Shown here: in pieces, positions 1 to 6,413 of the stretch
Layout: every line of letters starts with the position of its first letter
Position numbering within the stretch: the first letter of the stretch is position 1
Assembly (NCBI GenBank): GCA_035302865.1
Contig: DATGSF010000050.1
Coordinates: forward strand, 1-8,693
Direction: 5' to 3'
Length of the DNA: 8,693 nucleotides
From: DATGSF01 sp035302865
GTDB taxonomy: Bacteria > Bacteroidota > Bacteroidia > Chitinophagales > Chitinophagaceae
The notes under the pieces: generated by a model
Databases searched by the model: none
What the model was told of the DNA's origin: nothing
What the model saw: the letters and a program-made list of their open reading frames with translations, nothing else
Translations under genes and position numbers: made by a program

Positions 1-79
1 AATTCTTGAAAACGATTAGATTTTTTACGTGCCAATTGAAATAATTATAAGTTAACAATGCACAAAGTTAATAGGAAAA

Positions 80-111
80 TTTGATTCCTTGCCCAACATT
101 GAATAAATTTG
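80..111 (+). promoter_or_regulatory. Bacteroidota-type promoter for the thioredoxin-like gene
   Basis: TTTG at 80-83 is followed by a 20-nt spacer and TAAATTTG at 104-111. This matches the known Bacteroidota primary sigma consensus (TTTG, about 19-20 nt, TAnnTTTG) in both boxes. It is the only promoter in the window where both boxes are clear. It sits 37 nt before the ATG at 149, so a short A-rich leader is expected. It probably drives both the thioredoxin-like and the DinB-family genes. The rest of 1-148 shows no gene I can support. Confidence 0.75.
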
Positions 112-148
112 AAGAATAAAACTTTAAAATAGTAAAAACGCAAAAAAT

Positions 149-1612
149 ATGAATTGGAAAAATCTTACACTATTTCTATTTGCCCTACTTGGATTAAATA
201 CTTTTTCAAGTCATGCTAGAAAGAACGTAAAACACGGCTATGAAATAAAAGTGCATTTTGAACAAGAAGTGCCAGATGCTTCAATTGCACTTGCAAAATA
301 TTTTGGAAAAGGCTATCCAACAGTTTATAAAGTCGATAATGCAGAAGTTAAGAATGGAAAATCAGCAACTTTTAAAAGTGATGATTCTATTTTAGGAGGA
401 TTCTATATGATTCTTTTTAATGAGAATAGATATTTTGCTGAAATTGTTTTAAACGATGGAGATAATTTTGAAATACATATAGATACCTTGGATTTTCCTA
501 GAAATAACCGATTTAAAAACAGCCCTGAAAATAATGATTATTTAGATTTTATTAAAGAAATGGGGAAGGTATCTCAAGCACAAAAATTGTTGCAAAAGGA
601 TTTAGAAACTGCGAAAAGTGAAACAGATTCCAACCGTATTTATGAAAAATTAGATATGGAAACAAAAAAAATTAATGATTATAGAAAGGCATACATTCAA
701 AAGAAACCAAACACATTTTTAGCTAATGCATATAAAGCTTTATTGTCTGTTGAAGTGCCGGAAGGAAAACATTATTTAGAAGATGGAATAACAGAAGATT
801 CTACTTATGCATATAGGTATTATAAAAGACACTTTTGGGATGGATTTGATTTTAAAGATGAACGATTGATACATTCGCCAATTCTTGATACAAAGTTAGA
901 AGAGTACTTTACTCGCGTAGTTATGCCTATTCCGGATTCTATCATATTCGAGGCAGATAAACTTTTGGAGAAACCCGAACAGGATAAAGAATTGTTTAAA
1001 TACACCTTGCATTATTTGACAAAATTTGCTGAAGAGAGTAATGTTATGGGTATGGATGAGGTATTTGTATATTTGGTAGAAAATTATCATATGCAAGGAA
1101 AAGCTTATTGGATGGATGATGAACTGTTAGAGAAATTTGTGAAAAGAGCACAACAAATTGCTCCAAATGTTGTGGGTAAAGAAGCACAAGATATTATAGT
1201 AAACGATGCATTTACATTAAAAGAACAAAGTTTACATGATTTTGACGCAGAAGAAACTATTTTACTCTTTTGGAATCCTACTTGTAATGCATGTTTAAAG
1301 GAAATTCCTAAATTAAAAAAACTTTATGATGAAGAACTTAAAGCAAAAGGCGTAAAAGTATTTACTATCGTATTTGGAGGAGATTTAGAGAAAATTCAAA
1401 AACAAATTATAGAAAGTAAAATTGAAGAATGGAATAATCATGTGATAACTAAAGATGTACAAAAAATTCAAGATGCTTTTGATGCTTATCAAACACCTAG
1501 AATGTTTTTTCTCGGAAAAAATAAAGTAATTGAAGGAAAAAGATTATCTTCTGAAGGATTTATGGATTTTTACAATATTTATAAGAAGAAAAAAAATAGA
1601 ATACATAATTAA
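149..1612 (+). CDS. Periplasmic thioredoxin-like protein (DUF4369/DUF5106-TlpA type)
   Basis: This 487-residue protein has an N-terminal signal peptide (hydrophobic core about residues 6-20, likely signal peptidase I cleavage after SHA near residue 23). No lipobox cysteine is present, so it should be soluble in the periplasm rather than a lipoprotein. Residues about 30-120 look like the beta-rich DUF4369-like N-terminal domain, about 130-335 form a helical DUF5106-like middle, and about 345-480 form a thioredoxin fold. The fold carries an intact C-x-x-C pair (C379-N-A-C382, in WNPTCNAC) and a cis-proline in TPR at P450, both expected of an active TlpA/ResA-like thiol-disulfide oxidoreductase. 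The likely role is reduction of periplasmic disulfides or support of protein maturation; the substrate is unknown. The DinB-family gene follows 11 bp downstream, suggesting co-transcription. Family assignment is by recognised architecture; the domain borders are estimates. Confidence 0.85.
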   Translation: MNWKNLTLFLFALLGLNTFSSHARKNVKHGYEIKVHFEQEVPDASIALAKYFGKGYPTVYKVDNAEVKNGKSATFKSDDSILGGFYMILFNENRYFAEIVLNDGDNFEIHIDTLDFPRNNRFKNSPENNDYLDFIKEMGKVSQAQKLLQKDLETAKSETDSNRIYEKLDMETKKINDYRKAYIQKKPNTFLANAYKALLSVEVPEGKHYLEDGITEDSTYAYRYYKRHFWDGFDFKDERLIHSPILDTKLEEYFTRVVMPIPDSIIFEADKLLEKPEQDKELFKYTLHYLTKFAEESNVMGMDEVFVYLVENYHMQGKAYWMDDELLEKFVKRAQQIAPNVVGKEAQDIIVNDAFTLKEQSLHDFDAEETILLFWNPTCNACLKEIPKLKKLYDEELKAKGVKVFTIVFGGDLEKIQKQIIESKIEEWNNHVITKDVQKIQDAFDAYQTPRMFFLGKNKVIEGKRLSSEGFMDFYNIYKKKKNRIHN

Positions 1613-1623
1613 TAAATAGCAAA

Positions 1624-2112
1624 ATGAAAGTATTAGAACTATTAAAAGCGGAATTTGAATTAGAATTTGCAGGAACTAAAAAATTAGTTGAAGCATTAAA
1701 AAATATAGATTGGAACTATAAACCACATGAAAAATCTATGTCTGTCAAAGCTTTAATTAATCATGTTGTAGATTTAACAGCTTGGCCTACTGTAGTTTTA
1801 GAAAAAGAAGAACTGGACCTCGTTATAGTGCGACCTTCTAAAATCGACAATACGGATGCTATCTTAGAAAAGTTGGAAAACATAAAAATGGAGGTAATTA
1901 AAGCTTTTGATACCGTAAAAGAAGAGAACTTAAACACTATTTTTAAACTAAAAATGGGGGATTTTATAATTATGGAAGCTCCTAAGTATAATGTATTGCG
2001 TAGTATGATAAATAATCACATTTATCATCATAGAGGGCAATTGAGCGTTTATTTACGATTAAATAATCTCCCAGTTCCGGGTTTATATGGACCTAGTGCT
2101 GATGAGCAATAA
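1624..2112 (+). CDS. DinB-family protein (putative metal-dependent hydrolase/transferase fold)
   Basis: This 162-residue cytoplasmic protein has no signal peptide or membrane segment, and its length is normal for the DinB/YfiT-like four-helix bundle superfamily. The metal-site histidines are visible: H47 in the LINHVVDL segment, and H132 and H136 in NHIYHHRGQ, with the characteristic HHRGQ sequence near the C terminus. The C-terminal NLPVPGLYGPSADE is also typical of DinB-family proteins. Some relatives are thiol-dependent transferases (bacillithiol or mycothiol type), but the substrate cannot be read from this sequence. The gene lies 11 bp after the periplasmic thioredoxin-like gene with no terminator between, so the two are probably one transcript. 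A link through thiol chemistry is tempting but is only inference. The ATG at 1624 has an A-rich upstream stretch and no strong Shine-Dalgarno site. Confidence 0.85.
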   Translation: MKVLELLKAEFELEFAGTKKLVEALKNIDWNYKPHEKSMSVKALINHVVDLTAWPTVVLEKEELDLVIVRPSKIDNTDAILEKLENIKMEVIKAFDTVKEENLNTIFKLKMGDFIIMEAPKYNVLRSMINNHIYHHRGQLSVYLRLNNLPVPGLYGPSADEQ

Positions 2113-2152
2113 ATTATTTTTATGTCTTATGTAAACTTTTGCCTTTTAAAAG

Positions 2153-2169
2153 AGTCTAAGCTTTAGACT
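2153..2169. repeat. Short perfect inverted repeat between the DinB-family and porin genes
   Basis: AGTCTAA at 2153-2159 and TTAGACT at 2163-2169 form a perfect 7-bp stem with a 3-nt loop, extendable by a G-T wobble. It lies 41 nt after the DinB-family stop and 26 nt before the porin ATG. A loose T-rich stretch follows but no clean T-run, so it is a weak terminator at best. It could equally be an operator or a structured porin leader. No good TAnnTTTG element is visible in 2113-2194; the closest is TAAACTTTTG at about 2132-2141, which has two extra bases between TA and TTTG. Confidence 0.4.
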
Positions 2170-2194
2170 TAATTGATTTTTAAAAATAACTGGT

Positions 2195-3718
2195 ATGAAA
2201 AAATATAAATTATTTAGCTTGACAGTACTGATTTTTTCAGGAGCTGTTTTTATGCAAAGTTATGCACAAAGTGCGTATGAAGCATTTAAGTATGGAAATA
2301 CAATGTCTCAATCTACAGCTAGAGGAATTGGGATTGGAGGTGCGCTAGGAAGTATAGGTGGAGATATATCTTCTATTACTGTGAATCCTGCGGGAATTGG
2401 TGTTTATAGAAGTTCGGAACTTACGATTAGCCCTGCTCTACAGTTTTCTAGTATGCAATCGCAATATTTAAATGAAGCAGCAAATGCAAATAATAGTAGA
2501 TTTGTTCTTGGAAGTATTGGTTATGTAACTACTTATGCACCAAGAGGTGAAGCATATAAAAATAGTAAAATGAAAGCTTTGTCTTTTGGTTTAACTTATA
2601 ATAGAGTAGCGGATTTTAATGAAAAACAATATTTTACAGGCTTAAATTCAGAAAGTAGTATAACAGATATTTTTTCAGCCGATGCTATTGCTTATGGAGT
2701 GAATTCAGACATCCAACCTCCTCTAGGTTTTTTTGGATATGAGGGTTTTTTGCTCTACGATGACCTGAGTTCTATTCCACGTCATACAATATTGGATCAA
2801 GGTGGAGCATTACGCCAAAGTCGTGAAAAGCGCCAAATAGGAGGAATTAATGAATTTGGTCTTACGATTGGTGGAAATTATAATGAAAAAGTTCTTTTTG
2901 GTATAGGGCTTAATTTCTTGAATTATAAATATGAGCATAATTATACTTTTATAGAAGAAGATGCTACTGGAAATAATAATAATGATTTTGATCATTTAGT
3001 CTATAACGATGATTTTGAATCGATGGGATTAGGATTTAATATGAAGTTTGGTACGACTATTATTCCTAACGATAATTTTAGAATAGGATTAGCTGTTCAT
3101 ACACCAACTTGGGCAGCTTTTGAAGAAAGAGCATATTATAATTTATTTACAAATACGGAAAATTTGAAATATGACACTAATCAATCAAGTACTAATCCTA
3201 ATACAAACGTTAGCCCCGATTATCCTTACGATTTTAATTATAATTTAAGAACACCTTGGAGAGCCGTAGTAAGTGCTGCCGCTATTTTAGGAAAGAACGG
3301 ATTTATTACTGCTGATTATGAATTTACGGATTATACATCTATGAAATATAGTGGCTCTGGTGGAAATGCAGCATTCTTCCAAGAGGTCAATAGTGTAATT
3401 AAAGATTATTATCAGGGAGCACATAGTATTCGTTTAGGTGCTGAAGGTCGTATCAATCAGTTTTTTGGAAGATTAGGTGTGGGTTATATGTCAAATCCGT
3501 TTACTGATAAAACAATTAATAATGGGGAGCAAATGCACTATACAGCAGGATTCGGTTATAGATCTGGAGGGTTTGGTATAGATTTAGGCTATATGCTTTT
3601 ACAAAGAAAACAGAATGAGTATGCTTATCCTTTATTGGCTTCTAATATTCCCGTGGGAATAGTAGAAATGAAACAATTTAAAAACATGGTAGCTTTAACT
3701 TTGTCCATGAAGTTTTAA
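2195..3718 (+). CDS. Outer-membrane OmpP1/FadL/TodX-family transport protein
   Basis: This 507-residue protein starts with a classic signal peptide (lysines at 2, 3 and 5, hydrophobic core about 6-20, cleavage likely after SYA at residue 24). The mature N terminus has the FadL/OmpP1 hallmark: a glycine-rich TARGIGIGGALGSIGGD segment (about 41-57) followed by a conserved NPAGIGVYRSSE block (64-75), which in this family belongs to the plug region inside the barrel. The rest alternates aromatic and hydrophobic strands typical of a beta-barrel and ends in phenylalanine (SMKF), the usual last-strand signal for outer-membrane insertion. FadL proteins carry hydrophobic compounds such as long-chain fatty acids across the outer membrane. 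Flavobacterial homologues are often labelled hemin receptors without direct proof, so the substrate is open. The gene looks monocistronic and is followed by a strong terminator. Confidence 0.88.
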   Translation: MKKYKLFSLTVLIFSGAVFMQSYAQSAYEAFKYGNTMSQSTARGIGIGGALGSIGGDISSITVNPAGIGVYRSSELTISPALQFSSMQSQYLNEAANANNSRFVLGSIGYVTTYAPRGEAYKNSKMKALSFGLTYNRVADFNEKQYFTGLNSESSITDIFSADAIAYGVNSDIQPPLGFFGYEGFLLYDDLSSIPRHTILDQGGALRQSREKRQIGGINEFGLTIGGNYNEKVLFGIGLNFLNYKYEHNYTFIEEDATGNNNNDFDHLVYNDDFESMGLGFNMKFGTTIIPNDNFRIGLAVHTPTWAAFEERAYYNLFTNTENLKYDTNQSSTNPNTNVSPDYPYDFNYNLRTPWRAVVSAAAILGKNGFITADYEFTDYTSMKYSGSGGNAAFFQEVNSVIKDYYQGAHSIRLGAEGRINQFFGRLGVGYMSNPFTDKTINNGEQMHYTAGFGYRSGGFGIDLGYMLLQRKQNEYAYPLLASNIPVGIVEMKQFKNMVALTLSMKF

Positions 3719-3774
3719 ACAAAACTGAATATAAATAATGAACAGTTAAATTTGTTTTATTTATATTTTCTTTT

Positions 3775-3827
3775 ACCACATAGTACATAGTCCGATATTT
3801 CTATGTTTCTATGTGGTTTTTATTTTG
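3775..3827 (+). terminator. Two-step hairpin terminator of the porin gene
   Basis: ACCACATAG (3775-3783) pairs with CTATGTGGT (3809-3817), and inside it ACATAG (3785-3790) pairs with CTATGT (3801-3806) around a 10-nt loop. This gives 15 base pairs interrupted by a 1 x 2 internal loop. TTTTATTTTG follows at once on the plus strand. The minus-strand side is A-rich rather than T-rich, so it works for the plus-strand porin gene and not for the convergent gene. Confidence 0.85.
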
Positions 3828-3852
3828 CTTAAATAAATATTGATTTTTAACT

Positions 3853-3891
3853 TTAGAGAAAATAAATTCGTACGTAGTTTAATTACGAATT
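3853..3891 (-). terminator. Probable terminator of the ene-reductase gene
   Basis: AATTCGTA (3865-3872) and TACGAATT (3884-3891) form a perfect 8-bp stem with an 11-nt loop. Read on the minus strand the stem is followed by TTTATTTTCTCT, a plausible T-tract. It begins 28 bp beyond the ene-reductase stop codon, as expected for the end of that transcript. The stem is only moderately stable, so this is weaker than the convergent porin terminator. Confidence 0.55.
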
Positions 3892-3930
3892 CATCCACCA
3901 TTCCCCATCCATCATCCACTAACCACCATT
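3892..3930. repeat. C-rich (plus) / G-rich (minus) degenerate simple-sequence tract
   Basis: The plus strand holds repeated CATCCA, ACCATTC and CCATC units. On the minus strand this is a run of TGG, GGATGATGG and GGGG with GAATGGTGG occurring twice, once inside the last codons of the ene-reductase and once after its stop. The tract is almost free of the long A/T runs of the surrounding DNA, so it stands out by composition. It overlaps the final Asn-Gly-Gly codons and stop of the ene-reductase. No protein or RNA function is visible. Confidence 0.5.
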
Positions 3931-5022
3931 CTTCATAGTTGGATAGTCAATATAACCTTCAGCACCTCCACCATAAAATGTATTTCTATCTGGAATTGCC
4001 CAAGGGTGATTTTCTCTTATGCGTTCTACTAAGTCGGGATTGCTAATAAAAGGCACACCAAATGAAATTAAATCAGCAATGCCTTCTTCTAGAGCATAGT
4101 GTCCACTTTTCGCATCAAATCCTTTATTTATCATTAAAGTTCCTTTATAAATTTTACGGTATTTTCGAGCAGTTGCCAAAACTTGTTCCCTCCCTTTATG
4201 ATTTTTATCTAAGGAGAAGCCGGAAATATGCACATAGGCTAAAGGATAGTTATTCAATTTATTAAAAATATAATCAAAAGTTGCAGCGGAGTTTTCATCT
4301 TGTATAATACCAAAAGTGTGATTTAAATCTGGAGCGAGTCGAACTCCTACTTTTTCTAAAGGATATACTTTAGCTATAGCCTCTAATACATCAAATAAAA
4401 AACGTGCTCTATTTTCTATGCTTCCACCGTAATTGTCTTTTCGTGTATTAGAACACTGCATAAAAAATTGATGAAATAAATACCCATTTGCAGCATGTAA
4501 TTCGACTCCATTAAATCCCGCTTTTTCTGCATTTAAAGTAGCTTGTACAAAATCCCGAATGGTTCTTTCAATATCCTCTTGTTCCATTGCTTTTGGAGTA
4601 ACAGTTTCTTGAAAGCCTTTAGGACCGTAAGTTTTAAAATTAGGATTTATTGCCGAAGGTGCTAATGGTAAATTCCCATTTAAAAGATTAGGATGACTAA
4701 GGCGACCTACATGCCAAAGTTGCGCAAAGATTACTCCTCCTTTTTTATGCACTGCTTTTGTTACATTTTTCCACCCTTCCACTTGTTTTTCAGTGTAAAT
4801 ATTAGGAACATATAAGGAGCCTATGCCTTCTGCACTGACATGGGTACCTTCTGTGATTATCAATCCCGCACTCGCTCTCTGTTCGTAATACTTAACATTC
4901 ATTTCTGTAGGAACTCGGTCTTCCCTGCGCGTTCTGTTACGTGTCATAGGTGCCATCACCACGCGGTTTTTTAAATCCAAATTCCTTTTTTTATACGATT
5001 CTAGTAATTTATTGTTATGCAT
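3919..5022 (-). CDS. Old Yellow Enzyme-family FMN ene-reductase (NemA-like alkene reductase)
   Basis: The protein has 367 residues from the ATG at 5022, the usual size for the NemA/OYE TIM-barrel family. These enzymes use FMN and NAD(P)H to reduce activated C=C bonds or nitro compounds in the cytoplasm. Visible signatures are MAPMTRNR (FMN-contacting T27), FAQLWHVGR (Q101), HAANGYL (H176, N179 and Y181, equivalent to His191, Asn194 and Tyr196 of yeast OYE1), YGGSIENRARF and the C-terminal GGAEGYIDYPT. All key residues are present. The frame stays open up to a TTG at 5046, but that TTG is the end of a TATATTTG promoter element, so translation should begin at 5022. The normal family end (YPT plus one residue) is extended by K-N-G-G encoded in a simple-sequence tract. 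The physiological substrate is unknown. It lies 137 bp downstream of the glycosyltransferase with its own promoter. Confidence 0.92.
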   Translation of the reverse strand: MHNNKLLESYKKRNLDLKNRVVMAPMTRNRTRREDRVPTEMNVKYYEQRASAGLIITEGTHVSAEGIGSLYVPNIYTEKQVEGWKNVTKAVHKKGGVIFAQLWHVGRLSHPNLLNGNLPLAPSAINPNFKTYGPKGFQETVTPKAMEQEDIERTIRDFVQATLNAEKAGFNGVELHAANGYLFHQFFMQCSNTRKDNYGGSIENRARFLFDVLEAIAKVYPLEKVGVRLAPDLNHTFGIIQDENSAATFDYIFNKLNNYPLAYVHISGFSLDKNHKGREQVLATARKYRKIYKGTLMINKGFDAKSGHYALEEGIADLISFGVPFISNPDLVERIRENHPWAIPDRNTFYGGGAEGYIDYPTMKNGG

Positions 5023-5043
5023 TTTTGTTCTTGACTTTTGTTT

Positions 5044-5051
5044 CAAATATA
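5044..5051 (-). promoter_or_regulatory. TAnnTTTG -7 element of the ene-reductase gene
   Basis: The minus strand reads TATATTTG here, a perfect match to the Bacteroidota -7 consensus, 21 nt before the ATG at 5022. A TTG/TTTG -33 box at the usual distance is not evident. The element decides the gene start: the apparent in-frame TTG at 5044-5046 is the last three bases of this box and would lie upstream of the transcription start. Confidence 0.6.
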
Positions 5052-5111
5052 GTGAAATATAGAAGTATAGAGAAAATAATATTTTAGAAATAAGTTTGGA
5101 AAATAAGCTTG

Positions 5112-5143
5112 GCTTGAATTTTTTTAAAAAATTTCTAACAAGC
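5112..5143 (-). terminator. AT-rich inverted repeat after the glycosyltransferase gene
   Basis: GCTTG (5112-5116) and CAAGC (5139-5143) enclose an almost palindromic AATTTTTTT/AAAAAATTT core, giving a long AT-rich stem. It lies 17 bp beyond the glycosyltransferase stop on the minus strand and upstream of the ene-reductase promoter, so it could end the glycosyltransferase transcript. No strong T-run follows the outer GCTTG/CAAGC arms on the minus strand; the core itself supplies the A/T run. Function is tentative. Confidence 0.45.
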
Positions 5144-5159
5144 TATTAGGCACTCTTTT

Positions 5160-6314
5160 TTATTTTACTCTTCTGCCTTTCCATTCATAAGATCCAAATA
5201 AACCTAGAAAACCAGCGATGATAATATAAAAAATATGGAATAACTGCAAAAAAGGATAATAAAACAGTTCTTTTCTCTTATCAAAAAAAGAAGCTACGGA
5301 CCAAACAAAAGGTAGTTCTATAATAATTTTAATTGTATAGTATAAGAGGAATAAATACAAATAGTGTATTTGAAATAAAGCTAAAAATAATAAAAACAAT
5401 CCCAGCAAATTCCATAAATAAACTAACAATAGACTAGCTTGTAATTGTTTTTCTTCATAAGCTTCTGATTTAGATGCCCAGCGTATTCTTTGCTGAAAAA
5501 AATCATGAAGATTTGCTTGGCATTTTGTTTTTACAATTGCTTTTTTATCCTTTAAAAAATAAATTGAATTAGGATATTTTTTTCTAATTTTTTGCAATAA
5601 AAGCATATCATCTCCAGAGGCAATATGATTAATGTTTTCGTAACCATTTACAGCAATAAAAGCAGATTTTTTAAAAGCGAAATTTGCACCATTTGCCATA
5701 GAGCCCAAATTGAGATACATACTAGCAACGGTAATACCCTGCATGCTTAAAAAATCAATACTTTGAAAATAATATAGAAAATTCTCCTTTTTAAAAGGAA
5801 TAAAAGAAACGGGGGCAGCGATACATTGAATATTAGGATGTTTTTGTATCATGTTTTGCATGCTCTTTAACCAATTTGGTGGAACTACACAATCCCCATC
5901 GGTAGTGATAATCCATTCGAATTTAGCATGCGTTATAGCAATTTGAAGAGCCTCTTTTTTAAAAGAATTTCTTCTTTCTTCCATTGAGATGAAGTCCGCT
6001 AAATGCAATAGTTTTATTTGAGGATAGGAATTTTGCAAAAATTTAATTTTATCTACGCTAGCATCATCAGAAAAATCATTAATTACTATTATTTCATAGT
6101 TTTTTTTAGTGAAATTATTCTTTAAAATAGAAAGTAAACAATTTTCAATGTTTTTTTCTTCATTTCTAATAGGAATGATAATGGAGAAAGAAGAAGAATC
6201 ATGAGAAGGATTATAAATAACTTCTTTTGTTTTATGCCATCCGATTTGATAAAGAATAAAAAGAATAGCATAGGTGATGCAAAGAAACAGTGCAATAAAA
6301 AGAATTATTTGCAT
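5160..6314 (-). CDS. Membrane-anchored family 2 glycosyltransferase
   Basis: This 384-residue protein starts with a transmembrane segment (about residues 2-23), then a GT-A glycosyltransferase family 2 domain (about 42-285), then three or so hydrophobic segments (about 293-313, 316-340 and 352-373). Signatures in order are FSIIIPIRNEEKNIENCL, the VINDFSDD nucleotide-binding loop, the DxD motif in TTDGD (D139 and D141, metal and nucleotide-sugar binding), SGDD (234-236, candidate acceptor/catalytic region) and QQRIRW with Q275, R278 and W279, the QxxRW motif seen in processive or membrane GT2 enzymes such as cellulose and hyaluronan synthases. It should transfer a sugar from a nucleotide or lipid donor at the inner membrane, for a surface polysaccharide, lipid glycan or carotenoid-type product. 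The acceptor cannot be read. No other glycan genes are nearby, so it is not in a visible polysaccharide cluster. Confidence 0.88.
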   Translation of the reverse strand: MQIILFIALFLCITYAILFILYQIGWHKTKEVIYNPSHDSSSFSIIIPIRNEEKNIENCLLSILKNNFTKKNYEIIVINDFSDDASVDKIKFLQNSYPQIKLLHLADFISMEERRNSFKKEALQIAITHAKFEWIITTDGDCVVPPNWLKSMQNMIQKHPNIQCIAAPVSFIPFKKENFLYYFQSIDFLSMQGITVASMYLNLGSMANGANFAFKKSAFIAVNGYENINHIASGDDMLLLQKIRKKYPNSIYFLKDKKAIVKTKCQANLHDFFQQRIRWASKSEAYEEKQLQASLLLVYLWNLLGLFLLFLALFQIHYLYLFLLYYTIKIIIELPFVWSVASFFDKRKELFYYPFLQLFHIFYIIIAGFLGLFGSYEWKGRRVK

Positions 6315-6336
6315 AGCTAAAAGCGAAGTTAAGTTG

Positions 6337-6344
6337 CAAAATTA
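6337..6344 (-). promoter_or_regulatory. TAnnTTTG -7 element of the glycosyltransferase gene
   Basis: The minus strand reads TAATTTTG, a perfect -7 consensus match, ending 22 nt before the ATG at 6314. A TTG lies upstream but only 13 nt away, shorter than the usual 17-23, so the -33 box is uncertain. The spacing to the start codon resembles that of the ene-reductase and sucC promoters. Confidence 0.55.
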
Positions 6345-6387
6345 CATAAAGATTAATCAAATACGCTATTTATTATAGATTATAGTG

Positions 6388-6395
6388 TATATTTG
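6388..6395 (+). promoter_or_regulatory. TAnnTTTG -7 element of sucC
   Basis: TATATTTG matches the Bacteroidota -7 consensus exactly and ends 18 nt before the sucC ATG at 6414, predicting a leader of about a dozen bases. No clear -33 TTG is seen at 17-23 nt upstream. Its last three bases are the TTG at 6393 that otherwise looks like an upstream start codon of the same frame. Confidence 0.6.
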
Positions 6396-6413
6396 CACAA
6401 AAATTATCAAAGA

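Noticed and set aside
3..44. Possible tail of an upstream gene (open to the left edge, stop at 42-44)
   Set aside because: Only 13 codons are visible, with no recognisable protein signature; other frames are similarly short, so it cannot be told from chance.
820..1096. Minus-strand open frames inside the thioredoxin-like gene
   Set aside because: They are short, lie entirely opposite a well-supported gene, resemble no protein family and have no promoter; they are by-products of AT-rich coding sequence. The same applies to frames at 2810-2995 (minus), 4062-4265 (plus) and 6821-7021 (minus).
6100..6107. A8 run (T8 on plus strand) early in the glycosyltransferase as a phase-variation switch
   Set aside because: The frame is intact and such runs are common in this AT-rich sequence (several A6-A8 runs occur nearby); nothing singles this one out.
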